Below, piece after piece: positions 1-4,399 of a stretch of 5,848 nucleotides of DNA (positions are counted from its first letter, which is position 1; every line of letters begins with the position of its first letter). The translations under genes were made by a program, and so were the position numbers. This DNA comes from Candidatus Woesearchaeota archaeon. Lineage in GTDB: Archaea; Nanobdellota; Nanobdellia; Woesearchaeales; WAPJ01. The stretch is from NCBI GenBank assembly GCA_015520785.1, contig WAPJ01000027.1, forward strand, positions 1-5,848, in the 5' to 3' direction. The notes under the pieces are model-generated. The model was not told where the DNA came from. It did no database searches and saw nothing but the letters and a program-made list of their open reading frames with translations.

Positions 1-106
1 GTCCACGCTCGCTCGCGCCCACGCTCACAGTGGCACCCTGGGGTGCCGCGAGGACTGCGGGGACGAGGAGGAGTGCGGCCAGCACTACATACCATGCGTA
101 TTTCAT
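1..106 (-). CDS. Secreted protein, N-terminal part (cut by the left edge)
   Basis: The gene runs off the left edge; only the first 35 residues are visible. They form a typical Sec signal peptide: a short n-region (MKYAWY), a hydrophobic core at residues 7-19, and a V-L-A signal peptidase site at 18-20, followed by APQGATVSVGASERG. The ATG at 106 is supported by a GAGGTG Shine-Dalgarno site 8 nt upstream (115-120). The mature start resembles that of the protein encoded just upstream at 243-923 (AVPGGASVTSSDKG): both read A-x-P-x-G-A-S/T-V-S/T and end in a basic residue plus G. I therefore infer tandem paralogues of a secreted or cell-surface family. The 136-bp gap to the upstream gene has no good TATA box, so the two may be co-transcribed. 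The function is unknown. Confidence 0.8.
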   Translation of the reverse strand, partial: MKYAWYVVLAALLLVPAVLAAPQGATVSVGASERG

Positions 107-114
107 CTGCACGT

Positions 115-120
115 CACCTC
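115..120 (-). promoter_or_regulatory. Shine-Dalgarno site of the edge-truncated secreted protein gene
   Basis: The minus strand reads GAGGTG, ending 8 nt before the ATG at 106. Site and spacing are identical to those of the upstream paralogue. A small perfect hairpin (ATGAG/CTCAT, 124-139) lies just 5' of the site. Confidence 0.7.
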
Positions 121-242
121 GAGATGAGTATGTCCTCATGATTGGGTCATTCCCTCATGCTTCACGGGAGGCTTGTGAGGGGATGAGTGGGAAAGAGTTA
201 GAGAGGGAAGGGTTTTGGGAGGATGGAAGTGTTTGGCCTGGC

Positions 243-923
243 TTAGACGAGTTCAACCCACACGTAGTAGGTTGTGGGCGTGCCTGCGCCAGCACTACTC
301 CCGTCTTCTGGCACGATCATCTGGAAGTCGGCAACCTCGCCATTATAGGCGGTGCCGCCAGCATTGACCTTGCCAGCCCAGACGAGGTTCGTGCCGTCCG
401 TCAGGCTGTACGTCTTCCAGGCGCCTGCATGCGTATTATCATACGTGAAGGCATAGTCGCTCGTGATGCTGAAGAGGTTACTCCCAATGTCTTCTGCAGC
501 ACCCGTGAAGGTGTTGGCATAACTGTCTGAGCCTGTTGCGAGGAAGCTGAGTGCGCCCGTCACGGTTGCAGCGTCCGCGTCCGCAAGGCTGCTCCAGGTG
601 ACCGCGTTCGCGGTGCTCATGTAGACGAGGTTACCCTCTGCCGTCCAGCTGTACATGTACTGGCTGCTGCTGTCACCCAGGTAGATGGTACCTGTCGTGT
701 TACCGTACACACCAGCCCAGCGGAAGGTACTCATGTTCGCGTCAAGACTGGCGTTATAGACGTGGCCTGCGCTCACGTCAATCGTTCCCGCCGTGCTCGG
801 GGGGAATTCACCCTTATCGCTGCTTGTCACGCTCGCACCACCAGGCACTGCCGCGAAGGCAACGCCCAGGCTTGCAATGACAAGGGCGAAGAGGGTTGCA
901 TAGAGTGGCATGCGTGTTCTCAT
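243..923 (-). CDS. Secreted archaeal surface protein, unknown function
   Basis: The protein has 226 residues. The N-terminus is a signal peptide: basic n-region MRTR, hydrophobic stretch at about 6-22, and an A-F-A cleavage motif at 22-24. The mature part is rich in G, A, S, T and D, has no cysteine, and has no C-terminal membrane anchor. Aromatic/glycine motifs (FRWAGVYGNTTGTIYL at 67-82; YMYSW at 89-93; VADFQMIVPEDG near 197-208; TTYYVWVEL near the end) suggest a beta-rich fold. N-glycosylation sequons occur at N57, N63 and N75, as expected for a surface protein modified by archaeal AglB. The ATG at 923 is preferred over a GTG seven codons upstream because GAGGTG lies exactly 8 nt before it. 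The style recalls small surface proteins of uncultivated archaea, but I cannot name a family. Its mature N-terminus matches that of the next gene downstream. Confidence 0.85.
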   Translation of the reverse strand: MRTRMPLYATLFALVIASLGVAFAAVPGGASVTSSDKGEFPPSTAGTIDVSAGHVYNASLDANMSTFRWAGVYGNTTGTIYLGDSSSQYMYSWTAEGNLVYMSTANAVTWSSLADADAATVTGALSFLATGSDSYANTFTGAAEDIGSNLFSITSDYAFTYDNTHAGAWKTYSLTDGTNLVWAGKVNAGGTAYNGEVADFQMIVPEDGSSAGAGTPTTYYVWVELV

Positions 924-931
924 GCGTGTTG

Positions 932-937
932 CACCTC
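932..937 (-). promoter_or_regulatory. Shine-Dalgarno site deciding the secreted protein start
   Basis: GAGGTG on the minus strand, 8 nt from the ATG at 923. It lies inside the reading frame that would begin at the upstream GTG (944), so it argues for the shorter protein that starts directly with a signal peptide. Confidence 0.7.
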
Positions 938-964
938 TCTCCACTTTTTCAGAGCATGTTTAAA

Positions 965-1050
965 TGGTTTGTTTTCGTCTCTTACTGAGAGTTACGACCG
1001 CCCCCACACTAGGCGGTGTAAACCACTGCCAGTAGCTGAAAGACGCTACT
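965..1050 (-). other. Compact structured segment upstream of the secreted protein gene
   Basis: Several perfect stems nest in 86 bp. 965-970 (TGGTTT) pairs with 1020-1025 (AAACCA). Inside that pairing are TCTC/GAGA (978-981 with 987-990) and ACCGCC/GGCGGT (997-1002 with 1012-1017, 9-nt loop). Outside it is AGTAGC/GCTACT (1031-1036 with 1045-1050, 8-nt loop). Read on the minus strand it would form most of a leader transcribed from the TATA box at 1069-1076. It could be a cis-regulatory leader, or the folded end of a lost IS200/IS605-type element, whose ends carry subterminal hairpins. No transposase lies beside it. There is no T-run, so an independent terminated RNA is less likely. Confidence 0.45.
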
Positions 1051-1068
1051 CGTTTAGATAAGCGTGAA

Positions 1069-1076
1069 TATATAAA
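1069..1076 (-). promoter_or_regulatory. TATA box (TTTATATA) upstream of the secreted protein gene
   Basis: The minus strand reads TTTATATA, a textbook archaeal TATA box. A start about 26 nt from its centre would fall near 1046, giving a leader of about 120 nt that contains the folded segment at 965-1050. A weaker box (ATTTAAAC, 958-965) lies closer to the gene, but a start at the usual distance from it would cut into the Shine-Dalgarno site. The near-palindromic box could also act on the plus strand, but no plus-strand gene follows. Confidence 0.5.
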
Positions 1077-1446
1077 GGTTGTCTCGTAACAAGCAAGTGA
1101 AAGCACAAACAACATGCACGCAGAGAATAAACACCAGAATAAGCGTCTGCAACCTCTAATTGAGGAACCGGTGAATAATAGAATTTAATGAAAGAGGCTT
1201 TTCCATCCCGAAAAAATGCGGTTATTCAAAAAAACCATTGAAACCTCACCGACAATAAAAAAAGAAAAGGAAGGGGGTAAAAGAGGTACATTTTCAAAAC
1301 TCATAATCACATTCCCCCTTTTCTCCTTCAAAAAAACCTTCCCCACCATCCACACAAAAAGAGCCCCCTTCATTCCTCCACAAACCCTCTCTTCTCCCTC
1401 ACGAACAAAACACACGGTGACATAAAAGAAGAAAGAACTTCCACAG
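1077..1446. other. Gene-free stretch with strong strand asymmetry
   Basis: I find no convincing gene, RNA gene or repeat here. Open frames on both strands at about 1185-1425 are low-complexity (K/T/P-rich or F/V/G-rich) without domains or ribosome binding sites. From about 1321 to 1410 the plus strand has only about three G in 90 bases, so an RNA read from the minus strand, the 3' tail of the reductase transcript, would be almost free of C. Confidence 0.5.
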
Positions 1447-1454
1447 AAAAATAA
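1447..1454 (-). terminator. T-rich terminator of the reductase gene
   Basis: The minus strand reads TTATTTTT 11-18 nt after the stop codon of the reductase gene, followed by further T-rich tracts down to about 1425. Archaeal terminators are often simple U-runs. There is no strong stem. Confidence 0.4.
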
Positions 1455-1464
1455 TCAGCCTAGC

Positions 1465-2172
1465 TCACGTCCAGCGTTCACGCTTCACCTGCCTGCGTGG
1501 CACGCCAGCCGCTTCAAGCTCGGAAGCAAGAATGTCAACCATGCCCGGCGGCCCACACAAGACATACTCCCAGTCTTCAAGCCGACCCGCATACTTCCGG
1601 AGCATGGGAATATCAACATGCCCACGCTCACCCTGCCAGTCAGCAGGCGCTTCACGCGTGAGCGTAATGATGAGCCGGGCATTGGTATGCACGAGCAAGC
1701 CATCCCACTCGTCATGGAAGATAATATCCTCCGAGGAGCGTGCACTATAGAAGAGCAGGGTTTCCGGCTTGAAAGAGGTATCCTGCATGTATTTGATCAG
1801 GCTGCGGAAGGGTGCTATGCCCGTGCCACCCGCGATAAGCACGTACTTCTTCCCCGGATCCTCATCACGAATATACGGGAGGCCGAGGGGTGCGAGCATG
1901 CTGAACGCCGTGCCAGGCTCTGCTTCGAAGAGTTCCGTGGTGAAACGACCAACACGGCGGATCGTGAGACGGACGGCATCCTCCGTAGGACTACTACTAA
2001 TACTGAAACTCCGGTGGCCGAGACTGGCCCGCTCGTCCACGAAGCTGAGATTGACGAAATGGCCTGGCTTGAACGTGAAGCGTTCACCAGCCTCCGGGGT
2101 GAAGAAGAAGCTTCGCACGGTAGAGGTTTCCTCCTTCACGCGTCGGAGGATCATCCGATACCGGCCGACCAT
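1465..2172 (-). CDS. FAD/NAD(P)-binding oxidoreductase, ferredoxin-NADP reductase (FNR) superfamily
   Basis: The 235-residue protein has the FNR two-domain layout. An FAD-binding beta barrel spans about 1-100, with RSFSISSSP at 54-62 (the RxxS flavin motif) and GRFTTEL at 75-81 (phosphate-contacting segment). A nucleotide-binding domain spans about 105-235, with GGTGIAPF at 115-122 and CGPPGM at 206-211. It ends in R-W-T, with an aromatic near the terminus as in many relatives. There is no [2Fe-2S] domain and no cluster cysteines, so it is a stand-alone reductase that should pass electrons from NAD(P)H via FAD to a separate acceptor. The acceptor and cofactor preference cannot be read from sequence. 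The ATG at 2172 has no Shine-Dalgarno site but lies 25 nt from a TATA-like box, so translation is probably leaderless. A membrane protein gene ends 37 nt upstream on the same strand. Confidence 0.92.
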   Translation of the reverse strand: MVGRYRMILRRVKEETSTVRSFFFTPEAGERFTFKPGHFVNLSFVDERASLGHRSFSISSSPTEDAVRLTIRRVGRFTTELFEAEPGTAFSMLAPLGLPYIRDEDPGKKYVLIAGGTGIAPFRSLIKYMQDTSFKPETLLFYSARSSEDIIFHDEWDGLLVHTNARLIITLTREAPADWQGERGHVDIPMLRKYAGRLEDWEYVLCGPPGMVDILASELEAAGVPRRQVKRERWT

Positions 2173-2193
2173 GCCGAACGTTAAAGGGGACGA

Positions 2194-2200
2194 GTTTAAG
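2194..2200 (-). promoter_or_regulatory. TATA-like box of the reductase gene
   Basis: CTTAAAC on the minus strand, centred 25 nt before the ATG at 2172, in the short gap after the membrane protein stop. The predicted start falls at the A of the ATG, which fits the absence of a Shine-Dalgarno site. Confidence 0.5.
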
Positions 2201-2209
2201 AGGCTTATC

Positions 2210-2524
2210 TTACTCTTCCCCAGCAGTCCTCACACGTTGCTCGTAGCGTGAAACAAGCGTTGCAAGCGAGAAGACCCCGTACACGCCAGTGAGTGCTTGA
2301 AGCGTAACATCACCCATGGGCTGGTTGAGGAGGCGTTCAAGCCCACTCTCCACACCCTGCGCGGAGAGGAAGTGGAGCATGCCAACAGTCCCATACGTTA
2401 CGCCCAGGCCGACAAGCGTGCGGAGGAAGGGATACTCTGCCTTCCGCCGGTAGCGTTCCTCCAAGTAGTAGCCGAGCGTGAGGATGGGAAAGGAGAGCGT
2501 GTAGAGCACGTCCTGCGAGAGCAT
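2210..2524 (-). CDS. Small integral membrane protein, three predicted TM helices
   Basis: The protein has 104 residues if started at the ATG at 2524; a TTG nine codons upstream (2551) is possible but less likely. Hydrophobic segments at about 4-20, 33-54 and 73-91 suggest three membrane helices, separated by a basic loop (EERYRRK, 22-28) and a short amphipathic segment with GLERLLNQ. The tail is charged and ends in GEE. By the positive-inside rule the 22-32 loop is probably cytoplasmic. I recognise no family. There is only one histidine (H51) and no cysteine, so it is not an obvious haem or cluster protein. It lies 37 nt upstream of the flavin reductase gene on the same strand; a redox partnership is possible but unproven. 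No Shine-Dalgarno site is visible. Confidence 0.75.
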   Translation of the reverse strand: MLSQDVLYTLSFPILTLGYYLEERYRRKAEYPFLRTLVGLGVTYGTVGMLHFLSAQGVESGLERLLNQPMGDVTLQALTGVYGVFSLATLVSRYEQRVRTAGEE

Positions 2525-2544
2525 GCTCAGAAGCGGAAGGGTGG

Positions 2545-2556
2545 GTTTCAAAAAAG
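2545..2556 (-). promoter_or_regulatory. Possible T-rich promoter box of the membrane protein gene
   Basis: CTTTTTTGAAAC on the minus strand, centred about 27 nt before the ATG at 2524. It is a weak TATA match, but the spacing agrees with the other leaderless genes in the window. Read-through from the small RNA upstream is the alternative. Confidence 0.35.
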
Positions 2557-2588
2557 CGCCTGTCCCGCATCGTATCCACGAAGGGGAG

Positions 2589-2595
2589 AAAAAAA
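2589..2595 (-). terminator. T-run ending the candidate small RNA
   Basis: Seven consecutive T on the minus strand, directly after the 3' arm of a GC-rich stem (2596-2601 pairing with 2699-2704). Confidence 0.6.
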
Positions 2596-2704
2596 GCGGG
2601 GTTGTGTGGGCGCTCCCAAGTTACTCCGTGTCCTCATCCGCCACTCGCGTCAGCGGTGCGCGTCAGTGGGTGTTCACACGGTCATCACGCAGACCACACC
2701 CCGC
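2589..2704 (-). ncRNA. Candidate structured small RNA, about 110 nt, unknown class
   Basis: The minus-strand segment folds as a long rod. The outer stem is GCGGGGT/ACCCCGC (2698-2704 with 2596-2602), extended by 3-4 pairs past single-base bulges. A middle stem CCGTGT/ACACGG (2676-2681 with 2626-2631) follows. Then come an inner stem CCACT/AGTGG (2665-2669 with 2641-2645) and an apical CGCG/CGCG (2659-2662 with 2646-2649). All core pairs are perfect. A TATA-like box (TTTTTAAA, 2724-2731) puts the start at about 2701, at the base of the outer stem, and seven T follow the 3' arm. Promoter, fold and terminator therefore agree on both ends. GTGATGA, two CTGA and ATGAGG elements recall kink-turn parts, but their order does not fit a C/D guide RNA. 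It is not recognisable as tRNA, 5S rRNA, SRP RNA or RNase P RNA. Confidence 0.55.
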
Positions 2705-2722
2705 GGAGAGGCAGAAACCAGG

Positions 2723-2732
2723 GTTTAAAAAC
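2723..2732 (-). promoter_or_regulatory. TATA-like box of the candidate small RNA
   Basis: GTTTTTAAAC on the minus strand. The inner nine bases (TTTTTAAAC) are identical to the box upstream of the tRNA. Its centre is about 26 nt from 2701 at the base of the RNA's outer stem. Confidence 0.5.
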
Positions 2733-2755
2733 AACCAGGCAGTCATTTAAAAGAA

Positions 2756-2774
2756 TGTTTTGAAAGTCAAAACA
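2756..2774. repeat. Perfect 8-bp inverted repeat, possible operator
   Basis: TGTTTTGA-AAG-TCAAAACA, two perfect 8-bp arms around 3 bp, centred about 74 bp before the ATPase start. It shares three bases with the next palindrome. It resembles a dimeric regulator site. Confidence 0.5.
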
Positions 2775-2789
2775 ATTTCCGGAAATTGT
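2772..2789. repeat. Perfect 18-bp palindrome, possible operator
   Basis: ACAATTTCCGGAAATTGT is a gapless perfect palindrome centred about 58 bp upstream of the ATPase ATG, just upstream of the core promoter. It could bind a homodimeric transcription factor. With no T-run after it and no gene ending into it, a terminator is unlikely. Confidence 0.55.
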
Positions 2790-2798
2790 ATCAAGATT

Positions 2799-2831
2799 CT
2801 GAAAACTCTTTTAAATAAAAGGGGTTTTCAG
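2799..2831. repeat. Inverted repeat CTGAAAAC/GTTTTCAG enclosing the ATPase TATA box
   Basis: Perfect 8-bp arms at 2799-2806 and 2824-2831 flank 17 bp that hold the TATA-like box and an inner near-palindrome (CTTTTA-AA-TAAAAG, 2808-2821). The arms share the GTTTTNA / TNAAAAC pattern of the repeat at 2756-2774, suggesting one regulator could contact both. Confidence 0.45.
2809..2817 (+). promoter_or_regulatory. TATA box of the ATPase gene
   Basis: TTTTAAATA centred 26 nt before the ATG at 2839, which places the predicted transcription start on the start codon itself. No Shine-Dalgarno site precedes the ATG, so leaderless translation is expected. Confidence 0.6.
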
Positions 2832-2838
2832 TTGGCGT

Positions 2839-4086
2839 ATGCTCTCCGCATTCCTCCCGCTCAACCCCCACTGGGAAGGGAAAGCCTGGCAGGTCAAGCC
2901 ACGTGGAATCAGCCTTACCTATACGCCCGGCAAGATTAACGTCATCCTCGGCCTCCGGCGGAGCGGGAAGACCCATCTCATCTACCAGGAGATAAACAAA
3001 CTCGTCCAAGAAGGAATACCACGCGAACGCATCCTCTACCTCTCCTTCTTCCACATCCGCCTCACACCCTACCAGAAGGGTGAACGCCTCTACCAACTCC
3101 TCACCGAGTTCATCCACGAGGATAGCTCGCCAGCCTACATCTTCCTCGACGAGATCCAAGAAGTCCAGGAGTGGGAGCGCGTGGTTGAAAGCCTCCGCGA
3201 AGAAGCCTTCATCACACTCACAGGATCAACAAGCACGCTCCTCAGCGGGCATATCGGCAGGAAGCTCGTCGGAAGAACCCAACAATACCACGTCCATCCA
3301 CTCAGCCTGAGGGAGTATGAAGCCTGGACGGGAAAGACATGCACAGTTGAAAGCCTCCCGGAAGGCTATGCCAAGTCCGCCCTCCCCGAATACGTCCTCT
3401 ACGGGAAGGATGAGCATATCATCCAAACCTACCAGGATATCCTCAGCCGGGACGTCTACCCCCGCGCGACAGCAGCAGACCATCCCCTCATCGAAGACCT
3501 CGCCTACACCCTCCTCAACACGTTCGCCAGCACCTTTACTACAAGCTCGCTCAGCCGCCAGACGGGCATCCCCTACGCCAAGGTCCGCCAGCTCGTCAGC
3601 CTCCTCACCGAGAGTTATCTCTTCACCATCCTCCCAACCTACACGCACAAGCCAGGCCTCTACCTCCGCGCACCACGCAAAGCCTATCCCGCGGATACCG
3701 GCTTCGTCCGCCTCCTCAAACAACAGACCACGCGCGACTGGGGGCGCATCATTGAACTCCTCATCCATACGAGCATCCAACGCGTCCTCCGCCAGGACGA
3801 GCAGGCCTACCGCTACCAGACCAAACAACAGTACGAAGTCGACTTCTACGTGACCCGGCAGCAGAAGCCCTACGCGCTCATCCAAGTCACCGCGAGCGAC
3901 ACGCCGCCCGCACGCGAAGAACGCGCACTCATCCACGCGGTAGAAGAAACCCGTGCGAAAGCCTATCTCATCACACCCCGCACGCGCGCGAAGCGGACCA
4001 TCCAGTGGCATGGGAAAAAAGCAGACGTCCACTACGTGCCACTCATCGACTGGCTGCGTGATTCACGCAAAGAATTAGACGCATAA
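2839..4086 (+). CDS. AAA-type ATPase with C-terminal DUF4143-like nuclease-fold domain
   Basis: The protein has 415 residues, normal for the AAA_14/DUF4143 family common in archaea and bacteria. Walker A is GLRRSGKT (38-45), Walker B is YIFLDEIQ (100-107), and the sensor segment is ITLTGSTSTLLS (125-136), followed by the family's GR...HPLSLREYEAW region (145-163). A winged-helix-like part follows (about 220-290, FTTSSLSRQTGIPYAKVRQL). The C-terminus resembles a restriction-endonuclease fold: E306, EVDF at 333-336 and IQVTAS at 348-353, where the usual catalytic lysine is not evident, so nuclease activity is doubtful. Relatives hydrolyse ATP, but their cellular role is poorly known; links to mobile elements or defence have been suggested. 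The gene is leaderless by promoter spacing, preceded by a cluster of inverted repeats, and ends 16 bp from a convergent tRNA gene. Codon use favours C-ending codons, like its neighbours. Confidence 0.92.
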   Translation: MLSAFLPLNPHWEGKAWQVKPRGISLTYTPGKINVILGLRRSGKTHLIYQEINKLVQEGIPRERILYLSFFHIRLTPYQKGERLYQLLTEFIHEDSSPAYIFLDEIQEVQEWERVVESLREEAFITLTGSTSTLLSGHIGRKLVGRTQQYHVHPLSLREYEAWTGKTCTVESLPEGYAKSALPEYVLYGKDEHIIQTYQDILSRDVYPRATAADHPLIEDLAYTLLNTFASTFTTSSLSRQTGIPYAKVRQLVSLLTESYLFTILPTYTHKPGLYLRAPRKAYPADTGFVRLLKQQTTRDWGRIIELLIHTSIQRVLRQDEQAYRYQTKQQYEVDFYVTRQQKPYALIQVTASDTPPAREERALIHAVEETRAKAYLITPRTRAKRTIQWHGKKADVHYVPLIDWLRDSRKELDA

Positions 4087-4097
4087 AAGAAAAGAAA
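4084..4097 (-). terminator. T-rich terminator of tRNA-Arg
   Basis: The minus strand reads TTTCTTTTCTTTTA 6-19 nt after the tRNA 3' end. Its distal end overlaps the ATPase stop codon on the opposite strand. Confidence 0.5.
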
Positions 4098-4102
4098 TCA
4101 TG

Positions 4103-4176
4103 TGCTCCCGCGGGGATTCGAACCCCGGTCAGAGCCTCCGGAGGGCTCCATGATATCCAGGCTACACTACGGGAGC
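4103..4176 (-). tRNA. tRNA-Arg (anticodon CCG)
   Basis: The 74-nt cloverleaf has a perfect acceptor stem GCTCCCG/CGGGAGC (4170-4176 with 4104-4110), discriminator A (4103), and no encoded CCA. The D arm has a weak stem and the loop AGCCTGGATA, with A at position 20, the classic arginine identity base. The anticodon stem GAGCC/GGCTC is perfect; its loop CTCCGGA gives anticodon CCG, reading CGG. The T arm is CGGGG-TTCGAAT-CCCCG. There is no intron. A TATA-like box (4199-4206) is centred about 26 nt from nucleotide G1, so transcription probably begins at the mature 5' end and little or no leader needs removal. The gene converges on the ATPase gene with a 16-bp gap. Confidence 0.96.
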
Positions 4177-4198
4177 AGAAAGAAGAAAAAACGAGTTG

Positions 4199-4206
4199 TT
4201 TAAAAA
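4199..4206 (-). promoter_or_regulatory. TATA box of tRNA-Arg
   Basis: TTTTTAAA on the minus strand, centred 26-27 nt upstream of tRNA position +1. The same sequence precedes the candidate small RNA at 2589-2704. Confidence 0.6.
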
Positions 4207-4399
4207 GTGTGCGCGGAGGATCCCTCAGAAAGAGAGCATTCCCCCTCCTTCTTCAGCATTCCCACATGTGAGAGGAGAAAATCTTCAAACACCAAAAAGA
4301 GAAAACGGCTCAGAAGAGACCTCTCACGCCAACAATCCTCAAAGAAAAACCAAAATATCAACCACTCCTCATACAAGACAGGAAGAGCGGCGCCCTATC
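4207..4399. other. Gene-free A/C-rich spacer
   Basis: I see no gene. The plus strand is rich in A and C with few T, mainly over 4276-4390, so the 3' tail of the phosphoribosyltransferase transcript (minus strand) is G/T-rich and contains T-runs near 4333-4347 that could terminate it. A 9-bp direct repeat (AGCATTCCC at 4235-4243 and 4255-4263) is present. Overlapping plus-strand frames show no domain or start signal. Confidence 0.4.

Noticed and set aside
30..530. Plus-strand open frame of 166 aa
   Set aside because: It lies antisense to the two secreted-protein genes, which have signal peptides and Shine-Dalgarno sites; its protein shows no domain.
1185..1425. Overlapping open frames on both strands between the secreted protein and reductase genes
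   Set aside because: Low-complexity translations, no ribosome binding site or domain, and base composition unlike the coding regions.
2620..2690. C/D box guide RNA (GTGATGA, CTGA elements)
   Set aside because: The order is C, CTGA, CTGA, C'-like, with no terminal D box, and the spacings do not give two guide segments.
2596..2704. 5S rRNA or SRP RNA as identity of the structured RNA
   Set aside because: The length and closing stem would fit, and a short AGTAACTTGG segment recalls 5S, but the CCGAAC loop of 5S and the GGAA/AGCAG loop of SRP helix 8 are absent, and the fold is a rod rather than a three-way junction.
3226..4032. Minus-strand open frame of 268 aa inside the ATPase gene
   Set aside because: It is a shadow of the ATPase frame, which has clear Walker motifs; the translation is a repetitive E/V/G/D-rich string with no start signal.
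4219..4294. Possible C/D sRNA on the minus strand near the tRNA
   Set aside because: CTGA and TGAAGA elements are present, but the distances between boxes are too long and no promoter or closing stem is seen.
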